A stretch of DNA of 24,118 bases from JBCCOW01 sp039025855 (lineage in GTDB: Bacteria > Planctomycetota > Phycisphaerae > Phycisphaerales > Phycisphaeraceae), in NCBI GenBank assembly GCA_039025855.1, contig JBCCNL010000054.1:1-24118 (forward strand), given 5' to 3'. The position numbers were made by a program, and so were the translations under genes. Under the pieces are notes generated by a model. It worked only from the letters and a program-made list of their open reading frames with translations. It searched no databases and was not told the DNA's origin. Below, piece after piece: positions 14,830-21,981 of this stretch (its first letter is position 1; every line of letters starts with the position of its first letter).

Positions 14830-14858
14830 GAAGCCCACGGATTCAATCCGTGGGCTTC
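14830..14858. repeat. 29-bp palindrome upstream of the RAYT gene
   Basis: A perfect 14-bp inverted repeat around one base, identical to the copy at 14,208 except at the centre. It lies 15 bp before the RAYT start and directly against the remnant ORF that begins at 14,859. Confidence 0.9.
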
Positions 14859-14942
14859 CTATTCTGTGGACTCGTGTTGATGCTGATTCTGTTCGGCCCG
14901 CTCACCTTCGTCCTTGGGTCTGGAGGAGTTAAGGGCGGCTAG
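14859..14942 (+). pseudogene. 3' remnant of a small membrane-protein gene
   Basis: The 28-codon tail directly after the palindrome reads LFCGLVLMLILFGPLTFVL, then a Gly-rich end and TAG. The hydrophobic stretch looks like a real C-terminal membrane segment. Upstream its frame runs into the palindrome and then antisense through the RAYT gene, so the 5' part appears lost. The stop is 9 bp before the first attC-like site, the position expected of a cassette gene. An intact short peptide from the ATG at 14,880 is the alternative. Confidence 0.4.
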
Positions 14943-14951
14943 CCGAAAGAT

Positions 14952-15060
14952 ACCTAACTAATTCTAGCAGTTGACCGGCTGCGCCCGCGATCGATAATGG
15001 GGTTGTTGGTTTGTAGCCCGCTCTCCGCGGGCGGCCGACAACTGAGCTTTTTACGTAAGG
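14952..15060 (+). repeat. attC-like site 1 (long imperfect inverted repeat)
   Basis: The left arm is ACCTAAC (fits RYYYAAC, the R'' box of integron attC sites), 9 nt, then CAGTTGACCGGC..GCCCGC. The right arm is GCGGGC..GGCCGACAACTG, then a T-rich stretch and GTAAGGT at 15,054-15,060. GTAAGGT differs in one base from GTTAGGT, the exact complement of the left box and a GTTRRRY R' box. At 109 bp the length is in the attC range. The left arm recurs after the next gene. Confidence 0.6.
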
Positions 15061-15073
15061 TCGCTTGGGTGCG

Positions 15074-15538
15074 ATGTCCGAAATTCAATCAGAACTAGTT
15101 TCTCGTCGCATCGACACCTTCGATCGCAATCACACACTTCATGTGCGGCGGCGTTATCGAAGACATGACTCATTACACGCTGAGATCGATGACTTCGTTT
15201 GCGCACTCTCCATTCCAAGTCAACTCACTTTCTCTGGACTTGGCGACAAATGGCACGAAACAACCAAATGCAACGCTCAGTCGACGCTCTGCTACATGCT
15301 GTCTAATGACCTTGCCTTTAATTCATTAGAAATACCAAATGATGATGCGGAGGCGCTTACGAATGAGTTTTTGGCGTTGTTTGAGACCAATGCTCGATTC
15401 TTCACAAATGGTCAATTCGACTTTGATTCAGCCGGCTGGTCAGGCTGGGGTCGTGTGACAGATGCGACATTTGAGACCGGAATCGTCGTTGTGGACGAAG
15501 TCCATATCGGAATTCTGTGGTGCCATGACGAAGACTGA
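15074..15538 (+). CDS. Orphan cassette-type ORF, function unknown
   Basis: I do not recognise this 154-residue protein. It begins MSEIQSELVSRRIDTFDRNH, has no signal peptide or membrane segment, and is acidic. It holds SIPSQLTFSGLGDKW (about 47-61), an NDDAEALTNEFLALFETNARFF helix region, FDFDSAGWSGWGR, and a C-terminal strand TGIVVVDEVHIGILWCHDED. It looks like a compact alpha/beta soluble domain. Its DNA is visibly richer in A and T than any other gene here and uses AT-ending codons, which points to transfer. It starts 13 bp after attC-like site 1 and ends 64 bp before site 2, both in its own orientation, as in an integron cassette. The start could also be TTG at 15,065, which has AAGG 4 nt before it. 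Cassette genes of unknown function are common; no toxin or resistance signature is visible. Confidence 0.65.
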   Translation: MSEIQSELVSRRIDTFDRNHTLHVRRRYRRHDSLHAEIDDFVCALSIPSQLTFSGLGDKWHETTKCNAQSTLCYMLSNDLAFNSLEIPNDDAEALTNEFLALFETNARFFTNGQFDFDSAGWSGWGRVTDATFETGIVVVDEVHIGILWCHDED

Positions 15539-15602
15539 TTTGATTAGCTAGGTCTACTTCGTTTGACCCTTTCGCTGAAGCTAACAAGCTGCTTTTAGCG
15601 CG

Positions 15603-15686
15603 ACCTAACCACCTGCTGCAGTTGACCGGCGACGCCTGCGAGTAGAGTGTGATTGCTGATAGGACGCTCCCTTCTGCGGGCGGCCG
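15603..15686 (+). repeat. attC-like site 2, right end lost
   Basis: It opens with the same ACCTAAC, 9 nt, CAGTTGACCGGC as site 1 and ends with the shared GCGGGCGGCCG (15,676-15,686). The middle is diverged. The rest of the right arm expected from site 1 (ACAACTG and the GTTRRRY box) is missing and is replaced by TGGGCTTC, half of the 14-kb palindrome. Confidence 0.6.
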
Positions 15687-15694
15687 TGGGCTTC
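15684..15694. repeat. Half-palindrome CCGTGGGCTTC next to the lacZ stop
   Basis: It equals the right 11 bases of the 29-bp palindromes. It abuts the stop codon of the beta-galactosidase gene and overlaps the broken end of attC-like site 2. The left half is absent. Confidence 0.6.
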
Positions 15695-18600
15695 TTAGTG
15701 TGAATGGATATTGATAACGAAGGACCAGCGGTAGCGTCCGGGCTGGATCTTGTAGTTCTCGAGGGTGTCGGGGCCGCAGGAGGCGGTGCCGAGGCCGCGG
15801 TGGGCGTGGTCGAGGCAGAGGATGGTTTCGGGGCGGGGGGTGAGTTCGTGGGTGTGGGCCGAGGCGGTAAGGTCGGCGGGGGTGTAGTGGCTGGCGTTGA
15901 AGTGCAGGAGGCCGGGCGTGGACGCGGCGCGGGGCGGGTTGGGTTTGCGTGTGCCCTGTGGGGTGCAGTGGAAGGACAGGCCGGCGTCGGGGTGGGTGAG
16001 GGTGAGCCAGCGGGTGTCGGTGCGGAGGCCGTGCTCCTGGGGGACGACGTAGGGGACGTAGGTGTCGGCGACGGTGGTGGTGTACTTGCCGACGGGTGAG
16101 CCGGCGACGCGGTCGGGGTAGGACTCGTCGGGGCCATGGCCGAACCAGGTGAGGTTTTCGAAGCCAGGGGCGAGCTGGAGCATGAGCCCGAGTCGGGGCA
16201 GGTCCGGCAGGGTGGGGTCGATGGTGCAGTCGTTAGCGATGGTGAGTGTGCCATCGGGGGCGAGGGTGTAGGTGTGGCGGTGGGTGATGATGCGAGTCTT
16301 GCCATCCTTGCGGTGGGTGGCGGCCCACGTGTCGAGCAGCGCGAAGCTCACGCCGCCGCCGCGTTTGGGTTTGGGCGGTTCGAGGGTTGAGTCGTGGAGG
16401 GTGAGCTTGTCGAGGCCGGCGTTGTGCCATCGGCCGAGGGGTTTCCAGTCGGCGTGCCACTGCTCGGGCTTGCCCTTGACGCCGTCGTTGCTGGTCGGGC
16501 CGCGCCAGGCGTTGAGGCGTGGGCCCTGCATGACGACGGGCTGGTCGGCGACGGTGATCGCGTCGAGGCCGGGGCGTTTGCGGTTGAGCGTGAGCGTGAG
16601 GTCGGACGCGGGATGGTGCAGGTCGAAGCGGCTCTTGAGCTCATTGATCTCGACGGGCGAGGTCGGCCGGGCTTTGGGGGCTCGCGTGGCGACGGTTACC
16701 TTGGCGGACGGCGTGGGCAACGCGAGCTGCTCCGATGCGATGGTGTGACCTTTCGGGCACCACGGCGTCTTGCGGGCGGCGCGGGCTTCGATGAAGAGGA
16801 ACCCTTCGCCGGCTGGCCGAGCGTCGGGGAGGGTGAGCGTCACGGTTGTCCGGCCCTGCGGCTTGGTCTTCGGGTCGGGGGTGCAGGTGCCGTGGGCGAT
16901 GCGCTTGCCATCGATCTCGACGGACCAGTGGAAGGTGAGCCAGCTCAGATCGGTGAAGTACTGCTTGTTGGTGACGGAGAGGCGTTTGCCGCGGAGGGGC
17001 CCGAAGCCGACGGGCTGCATGAGCTTCTTGCACTCGGCCATCGCGGGGTGGGGCTGGCGGTCGGGGCCGACGAGCCCGTCGCAGACGAACTCGGCGTCGT
17101 GGATGGCTTCGTTGAAGTCGCCGCCGTAGGCGTACCAGACGGTGCCGTTGGGGTTGTCTTTGGTGGGTGGGGTGGTCTGTTGGAGGCCGTGGTCGATCCA
17201 CTCCCAGATGAAGCCGCCCTGCAGGCCGTCGCACTCCTCAAAGGCCTCCCAGTATTCGCGGAGGCAGCCGTTGGAGTTGCCCATAGCGTGGGAGTATTCG
17301 CAGAGGATGGCGGGGCGGGAGTCTTTGTTGCGTTTGGACCATTCGCGTATGAGCGGGATGCCGGTGTACATCGGCCCGTAGAAGTTGTTGGCGTGGTGGT
17401 CACCGTCGTCGGTCTCGGTGGGGTTCTGCTTCCAGCCGGTGCGGACGGCGCCCTCGTAGTGCAGGGGTCGGCTGTCGTCGTACTGGCGGATCCAGCTGGC
17501 CATGGCGTCGTGGTTCTCGCCGTAGCCCGACTCGTTGCCGAGGGACCAGGCGAAGACGCAGGCGTGGTTCTTGGTGCGTCGGACCATGTTTTCGGCACGG
17601 TCGACGAAGGCAGCGCGGAAGCGGGGGTCGCGGCAGAGGGTGGCGTAGTTGGCGTGGGCCTCGACGTTGGCCTCGTCCATCACATAGAGCCCGTACTCGT
17701 CGCAGAGGTCGTACCAGCGATGGTCGTTGGGGTAGTGGGCATTGCGGACGGCGTTGAAGTTGTGCCGTTTCATCAGCTCGATGTCGCGGATCATGCTCTC
17801 GGTGGAGAGGGCCTTGGCGGAGACGGGGTCGTGCTCGTGGCGGTTGACGCCGCGGATCATGACGGGCTGGCCGTTGATGAGGAGCTGGCGGTGGGCCATC
17901 TCGATGCGGCGGAACCCGACGCGGCAGGCGGTGTGTTCGATCGCTTTGCTGGCGGGCTTGCCGTCGCGTCCCGCGGGGTGGAGCGAGACGGTCAGCGTGT
18001 ATAGGTTCGGCGCTTCGGCAGACCAGGGCAGGACGGTGCGGAGGTCGGCGGAGAAGCGGGCGATGTTGCGGTGCATCGCGTAGTGCTTGTCGATGCGGAC
18101 GGGCTTGGTGAACCCGCGGACGGGCTTGCCTTGTGGGTCGAAGAGCTGGGCCTTGACGAAGACGGGGTCTTGGGGTTCAGACGTGAAGTTCAGCTTGACC
18201 TCGACGTCGAGGCTGCCGTCTTGGTTGCTGGTGTTGAGCGTGGGCTTGGCGAAGACGTCTTCGAGGTAGGCGTGGTCCTGGGCGTAGAGGTAGGTGCTGC
18301 GGAAGATGCCGCCGAGCCACCACTGGTCCTGGTCTTCGATGAAGGACGCGTCGGACCAACGGATGACCGTGGCGGCGAGGTGGTTTCGGCCGGGCTTGAG
18401 GTAGGGCGTGAGGTCGAACTCGCTGGGGAGACGGCAGTCCTTGCTCATGCCGACGAAGGTGCCGTTGGCCCAGACGCAGAGCACGCTCTCGGCGGCGCCG
18501 ACGTGGAGGACGACGCGTCGGTTGGCCCAGTCCTTGGGGAGCGTAAAGGCCTTGCGGTAGACGCCCGTGGGGTTGTCTTCGGGGACCCACAGCGGCTTGT

Positions 18601-18931
18601 TCTCAAAGGGCATCTGGACGTTGGTGTAGATCGGCGAGCTATGGCCGTGCTGGGTCCAGTTGCTGGGGACGGGGAGGGTGTCCCAGGCCTTGTCGCGGTG
18701 CCCGGGTTGAACGGCGTCGGCGGGGACATCTTCGGGGCGGTCGTAGAGCTTGAAGCGCCAGTCGCCGTCGATGCTGAGGTGCCAGGGTGAGCGGGCGGCG
18801 TCTCGGCGCTTGGCGGCAGCGAGGCTGGGGAAGGGCGTGAGCGGGGAGCGGCCGGGCAGGCGATTGATGTGGGTGAGTTCGGGGGTTTGCCAGAAAGCGG
18901 GGAAGGAGGCAAAGAGTGCGGGCTTGGGCAT
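15695..18931 (-). CDS. Beta-galactosidase, glycoside hydrolase family 2 (LacZ type)
   Basis: A 1078-residue enzyme, close to E. coli LacZ (1024). N-terminal sugar-binding domain: WQTPELTHINRLP, then GDWRFKLYD and WTQHGHSSPIYTNVQMPF. After an Ig-like domain comes the TIM barrel: MIRGVNRHEHDP, FNAVRNAHYPNDHRWYDLCDEYGLYVMDEANVE, then SLGNESGYG with the acid/base Glu467 and ILCEYSHAMGNSNG with the nucleophile Glu545. These match E461 and E537 of E. coli in spacing and context. The C-terminal part holds the second Ig-like domain and the large beta-sandwich with WFGHGPDESYPDR and DTRWLTLTHPD. There is no signal peptide, so it acts in the cytoplasm on imported galactosides. It is 48 bp downstream of the sulfatase and probably cotranscribed. 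A neighbouring sulfatase suggests galactosides from sulfated galactans rather than lactose. No Shine-Dalgarno is visible. Confidence 0.95.
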   Translation of the reverse strand: MPKPALFASFPAFWQTPELTHINRLPGRSPLTPFPSLAAAKRRDAARSPWHLSIDGDWRFKLYDRPEDVPADAVQPGHRDKAWDTLPVPSNWTQHGHSSPIYTNVQMPFENKPLWVPEDNPTGVYRKAFTLPKDWANRRVVLHVGAAESVLCVWANGTFVGMSKDCRLPSEFDLTPYLKPGRNHLAATVIRWSDASFIEDQDQWWLGGIFRSTYLYAQDHAYLEDVFAKPTLNTSNQDGSLDVEVKLNFTSEPQDPVFVKAQLFDPQGKPVRGFTKPVRIDKHYAMHRNIARFSADLRTVLPWSAEAPNLYTLTVSLHPAGRDGKPASKAIEHTACRVGFRRIEMAHRQLLINGQPVMIRGVNRHEHDPVSAKALSTESMIRDIELMKRHNFNAVRNAHYPNDHRWYDLCDEYGLYVMDEANVEAHANYATLCRDPRFRAAFVDRAENMVRRTKNHACVFAWSLGNESGYGENHDAMASWIRQYDDSRPLHYEGAVRTGWKQNPTETDDGDHHANNFYGPMYTGIPLIREWSKRNKDSRPAILCEYSHAMGNSNGCLREYWEAFEECDGLQGGFIWEWIDHGLQQTTPPTKDNPNGTVWYAYGGDFNEAIHDAEFVCDGLVGPDRQPHPAMAECKKLMQPVGFGPLRGKRLSVTNKQYFTDLSWLTFHWSVEIDGKRIAHGTCTPDPKTKPQGRTTVTLTLPDARPAGEGFLFIEARAARKTPWCPKGHTIASEQLALPTPSAKVTVATRAPKARPTSPVEINELKSRFDLHHPASDLTLTLNRKRPGLDAITVADQPVVMQGPRLNAWRGPTSNDGVKGKPEQWHADWKPLGRWHNAGLDKLTLHDSTLEPPKPKRGGGVSFALLDTWAATHRKDGKTRIITHRHTYTLAPDGTLTIANDCTIDPTLPDLPRLGLMLQLAPGFENLTWFGHGPDESYPDRVAGSPVGKYTTTVADTYVPYVVPQEHGLRTDTRWLTLTHPDAGLSFHCTPQGTRKPNPPRAASTPGLLHFNASHYTPADLTASAHTHELTPRPETILCLDHAHRGLGTASCGPDTLENYKIQPGRYRWSFVINIHSH

Positions 18932-18979
18932 GGTCGGGCTCGGCGTCTGGCTGGATAGCGAAAAGGGGGGCGGAGTGTA

Positions 18980-20761
18980 TCAGTCGGCCGCCGGTTCGAG
19001 CCGGACGTAGTAGGCCCCGATCGTGCCCTGGGTGTCGCCCTCGAAGTCGGCTTGGAGCAGCAGCGGGCCGGCTTGGAGATCGACCTGGAATATCGCGGCG
19101 TCGGCGTCGGGTGCGATGTCTTGCTCGAGTCGTTGGTCGTCGAGCTTGAGGACGGCGTGGTTGAAGAGCGTCTGTCGGCCGCCCTCGTACCACCAAGCGT
19201 CGCTGTCGGCCACGGTGTCTTCACGCCACTCGACGATCGGTGCGGCTTCGTCCAATGCGGCTTCGGCTTCGCGCGGCCAGCGTCTCAGTTCGACGCGGTA
19301 TCGGCCGGTTTGCATGACCTCGAGTTCCCAATACCCGGAGGAGACCTGTGCGGTGCGGATCAGGCCCTGGTGCCAGGGGGCTTCGCCGCCGTCGTTGCGC
19401 CAGTCGTGGGCGTTGAGGTCGGTCGGGCCAGCGGGCTGGACGGGGATAGGGATGCGTTCGTCGGCGCGTTCGGTGACGAGGTCCCACCATTGCTCGTAAC
19501 CCGCGCGAAGCTCGGCGACCACATCAGGGTGTTGGGCCGCGATGTCGTCGCGCTGTTCGGGATCGGCGGCGATGTCGTAGAGGGATTTGCCGTTGATGAG
19601 GCGCCACTTGCGTTGCATGGCAGCGGAGTCCTTCCATTTCACGGGTCGGACGTTGCGCTGCGAGTCGGTCACGACGATGCGGTCGTGAAGTTCGGGTTGG
19701 GGTTCGCCGCGGAGCAGCGGGGCGAGGCTGGTGCCGTGGAAGGTGCGGTCTTCCGGGACGGTGACACCGCAGAGTTCGAGGAGGGTGGGCATGAAGTCGA
19801 TGCTGGCGGTGAGGTCGTCGACGTCTCGGGCGGTGTCGGGTGTGCCGGCGATGTTGCCCTTGGGCCAGCGGATGAAGCAGGGCACGCGGTGGCCGCCGTC
19901 GAAGGGTGATCCCTTGGTGCCGCGCATGCCGGCGTTGAAACCGTCGTCCGAGACGAAGCCCTTGCGATCGATCTGGACGCCGCCGGCGGTGCCGTTGTCG
20001 GTCATGAAGATCAGGATGGTATTGTCGGCGAGGCCGGTCGCGTCGAGGTGGTCAAGCAGGGCGTCGAGGTTCTCGTCGAGGTTGGCGATGAGCCCGAAGA
20101 AGCGGGCCCGCCAGTCGTTGCACTTGCCGCGGTAGGGCTGGGCGTACTGCTCTTCGACATTCAGTGGGCCGTGCGGGGCGTTGGGCGCGATCATGCAGCA
20201 GAAGGGGCGGTTGTCTTTCTGGTCGATGTAGTCCTTGGCGAGCCGGAACCAGACATCGGTGCAGTAGCCCTCGTATTGCTGGGGGGTGCCGTTGTTTGAA
20301 TAGGTGTCGTCGAAGTAGTCGTTGCCCCAGTGGTCGGGGGTCTGGGAGATGCCGCCGCCGCCGTGGGTGACGGTGGTCTGGAAGCCGCGGTCCATGGGTC
20401 GGTAGGGGGCGTTGTCGCCGAGGTGCCACTTGCCGAAGAGTGCGGTGCGGTAGCCGGCGGACTGCAGGGCGTCGGCGAAGGTCCACTCGTCGTCGCGGAG
20501 CAGGGAGCGTCCGCCGATGGTGTGCCAGACGCCGGTGGAGTTGGCGTAGTGGCCGGTCAGGAGGGTAGATCGGGTGGGGGCGCAGGTGGGACCCACATGG
20601 AAGTCGGTGAGGCGAACGGACTCGGCGTGGAGGCGGTCCATTGCGGGGGTTTGGAGGACGGGGCTGCCGTGGCAGGACAGGTCGCCGTAGCCCTGGTCGT
20701 CGGTGAGGATGAACAGGACATTGGGGGGCGGGCTGAGCGGCTGAGCGGAGGGCTGAGTCAT
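18980..20761 (-). CDS. Arylsulfatase-type sulfatase (type I, formylglycine)
   Basis: A 593-residue sulfatase. NVLFILTDDQGYGDLSCHG (14-32) supplies the paired Asp residues that bind calcium, and CAPTRSTLLTG (60-70) is the C-x-P-x-R motif whose Cys60 becomes formylglycine. Next come GKWHLG, IAPNAPHGP, IFMTDNGT with the further Asp-Asn metal ligands, and RGTKGSPFDGGHRVP. The formylglycine-generating enzyme is not in the window. After the catalytic part, about residues 460-593 form a second, beta-rich domain (SSGYWELEVMQTGRYRVELR and a closing YYVRLEP), possibly carbohydrate-binding. No signal peptide is seen, so a cytoplasmic site is likely. The ATG at 20,761 is preceded by AGGAG at a long 14 nt; an upstream in-frame TTG lacks any support. 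It lies directly upstream of the beta-galactosidase. Confidence 0.93.
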   Translation of the reverse strand: MTQPSAQPLSPPPNVLFILTDDQGYGDLSCHGSPVLQTPAMDRLHAESVRLTDFHVGPTCAPTRSTLLTGHYANSTGVWHTIGGRSLLRDDEWTFADALQSAGYRTALFGKWHLGDNAPYRPMDRGFQTTVTHGGGGISQTPDHWGNDYFDDTYSNNGTPQQYEGYCTDVWFRLAKDYIDQKDNRPFCCMIAPNAPHGPLNVEEQYAQPYRGKCNDWRARFFGLIANLDENLDALLDHLDATGLADNTILIFMTDNGTAGGVQIDRKGFVSDDGFNAGMRGTKGSPFDGGHRVPCFIRWPKGNIAGTPDTARDVDDLTASIDFMPTLLELCGVTVPEDRTFHGTSLAPLLRGEPQPELHDRIVVTDSQRNVRPVKWKDSAAMQRKWRLINGKSLYDIAADPEQRDDIAAQHPDVVAELRAGYEQWWDLVTERADERIPIPVQPAGPTDLNAHDWRNDGGEAPWHQGLIRTAQVSSGYWELEVMQTGRYRVELRRWPREAEAALDEAAPIVEWREDTVADSDAWWYEGGRQTLFNHAVLKLDDQRLEQDIAPDADAAIFQVDLQAGPLLLQADFEGDTQGTIGAYYVRLEPAAD

Positions 20762-20832
20762 GCGTGGGGGTGTATCTCCTGGGGGGTGGGGATGCAAGCC
20801 GGGGGCGTTGGTGGTTTGCGGGGGCTGGGGAC

Positions 20833-20861
20833 TTGCCGGCGGTGGGGCGGCTTGTCATAAT
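20833..20861 (+). promoter_or_regulatory. tRNA-Lys promoter
   Basis: TTGCCG, exactly 17 bp, then CATAAT (20,856-20,861), 10 bp before the mature tRNA 5' end. The -10 matches five of six consensus bases. The same CATAAT stands before dus. Confidence 0.7.
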
Positions 20862-20871
20862 CCGCGGTCCG

Positions 20872-20945
20872 GCCTCCTTAGCTCAGTTGGTTAGAGCAGC
20901 TGACTCTTAATCAGCGGGTCCTAGGTTCGAGTCCTAGAGGAGGCA
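20872..20945 (+). tRNA. tRNA-Lys (anticodon CUU)
   Basis: A complete 74-nt cloverleaf. The acceptor stem GCCTCCT pairs with AGGAGGC, with discriminator A. The D arm is GCTC..GAGC, the anticodon arm GCTGA-CTCTTAA-TCAGC gives anticodon CTT, which reads AAG, and the T arm CCTAG-GTTCGAG-TCCTAG has the usual TTCGA. CCA is not encoded, so it must be added enzymatically. It stands alone with its own promoter and terminator. Confidence 0.97.
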
Positions 20946-20952
20946 TCCACGA

Positions 20953-20976
20953 CCGCATCTACGGATGCGGTTTTTT
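20953..20976 (+). terminator. Rho-independent terminator of tRNA-Lys
   Basis: CCGCATC and GATGCGG form a 7-bp stem around TACG, followed at once by six T residues, 7 bp after the tRNA 3' end. Confidence 0.92.
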
Positions 20977-20999
20977 CATGGGTTGGGGCGGTGGGGTTG

Positions 21000-21839
21000 T
21001 TAGCGGACGCGTTCCCAGAGTTGGGGGTTGCCGCCGGCGGTGATGGTCATGGCGTTGGCGGTGCCGTCGAATCGGTAGGTGCCGAGGGGGGTCCAGTGTG
21101 GGGAGCCGGCGGTTTGGGTGTAGAGGGTGTTGTTTTCGGCTTTCCACTTGCCGGTCACGACGGGGCTGGGCGTGGGGTTGGTGGGGAGGTGGGTCTGGAT
21201 GACGGTGCTCTGGAAAGCGAAGGTGCCGTCGGCGTTGATCTGGGAGACCATTTCGGTGGTGGGTCGTGGGGTCTTGATGCCAGGCCGGAGCGGGCGTCGG
21301 CCGGAGGTGGCGACGCACTTCCAGACGCCGACGAGGCGGGGGTCGAGGGCGGGGTTTTCCGTGGTGTTCGGCGGGTCGGCGTCCTGGAGGTGGGTCTGGG
21401 TGGTGTCTTGCCGGGTGAGGTTGATGGTGAACTGGGCGGGGACGCCGGGCGTGGGTTGGGTGGGTTGTGTGGTGAGTTGTATGCCCGTGTCGGTGAGGCC
21501 GCCGGTGAACTGGTACTTGAGTTGGGGGTGGGTGAGCGTGCCGGCGATGGAGTCGTCGTCGGTGGTCTTGGCATCGACAGTGAAGGGGTAGATGGCGTGG
21601 TATTGGCCGGTGACGGTCTCGCCGTCTTGCTTGAGCTCGAGCTGGATGGGGATGGTTTGGCCTTGGACCGGGAAGCTGCCGGTGAATTGGCCGGTGAAGT
21701 CGGCGTTGTCCGGGCTTGCGTCGCTGCTGCGGTCGTTATCGTCGTCGCGGTCACCGCTACAGCCGACCGTCACTGTGAGGCAGGCGAGAACGACCCAGGC
21801 GGGCGTGAGCCAGGCAGCGCTGGTTCGTTTGTTGTGCAT
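21000..21839 (-). CDS. Lipoprotein of unknown function
   Basis: I do not recognise this 279-residue protein. The signal peptide has a hydrophobic core (about 10-25) ending in TVTVGC, with the lipidated cysteine probably at 27, followed by a very acidic, Asp/Ser-rich linker (28-47). Two beta-rich segments follow. The first, FTGQFTGSFPVQGQTIPIQLELKQ.. with TVTGQYHA, resembles the short up-and-down strands of lipocalin-like proteins. The second begins LVGVWKCVATSG near 165 and holds INADGTFAFQS and VVTGKWKAENNTLY, a pattern common in small beta-barrel lipoproteins. A role in binding at the cell envelope is a guess. AAGGGG lies 6 nt before the ATG. It is convergent with tRNA-Lys and divergent from recN, with 161 bp between the start codons. 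Confidence 0.78.
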   Translation of the reverse strand: MHNKRTSAAWLTPAWVVLACLTVTVGCSGDRDDDNDRSSDASPDNADFTGQFTGSFPVQGQTIPIQLELKQDGETVTGQYHAIYPFTVDAKTTDDDSIAGTLTHPQLKYQFTGGLTDTGIQLTTQPTQPTPGVPAQFTINLTRQDTTQTHLQDADPPNTTENPALDPRLVGVWKCVATSGRRPLRPGIKTPRPTTEMVSQINADGTFAFQSTVIQTHLPTNPTPSPVVTGKWKAENNTLYTQTAGSPHWTPLGTYRFDGTANAMTITAGGNPQLWERVR

Positions 21840-21949
21840 GTCGTACCCCTTGAGCGTGACCGCCTCAGACTACCGCCGGTTGGTGAGGGGTCCAAGAACT
21901 GGCGGTCCGATCATATATCGCGCCGATTCAAGCTTGGCCGGGCCCGCAA

Positions 21950-21981
21950 CCGAACAAAGACTTGACGTCTCTTCTGTTCGG
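21950..21981. promoter_or_regulatory. Dyad over the recN promoter, candidate repressor operator
   Basis: CCGAACA (21,950-21,956) and its exact complement TGTTCGG (21,975-21,981) are 18 bp apart. A second nested pair, AGAC/GTCT, flanks the central TTGAC. The right half-site lies between the -35 and -10 of recN. GAAC/GTTC half-sites recall LexA boxes of Gram-positive type, but the spacing is far wider than theirs. Confidence 0.5.

Larger units (their letters stand above)
14208..14858 (-). mobile_element. RAYT-palindrome unit
   Basis: This 651-bp unit consists of the RAYT gene with a 29-bp palindrome at each end and one inside. The outer copies (14,208 and 14,830) define the edges. No target-site duplication or terminal inverted repeat of insertion-sequence type is visible outside the palindromes. 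REP-associated transposases are usually single-copy and domesticated with their palindromes rather than freely transposing. Confidence 0.7.

Noticed and set aside
14208..14858. A CRISPR array from the repeated 29-bp palindromes
   Set aside because: Only three copies, at irregular distances of about 250 and 370 bp, with a transposase gene between them and no spacers or cas genes.
14221..15538. A prophage or insertion sequence spanning the island
   Set aside because: No integrase, phage structural gene, terminal inverted repeats or target duplications are visible; the parts are better explained as RAYT unit plus cassette.
15580..15599. GCTAA..TTAGC hairpin after the cassette ORF as an alternative attC start or terminator
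   Set aside because: AGCTAAC does not fit RYYYAAC, and no T run follows. ACCTAAC at 15,603 matches site 1 exactly instead.
16394..18004. A 536-codon plus-strand frame inside lacZ
   Set aside because: Antisense shadow of an unmistakable beta-galactosidase; Gly/Val/Ala-rich low-complexity translation.
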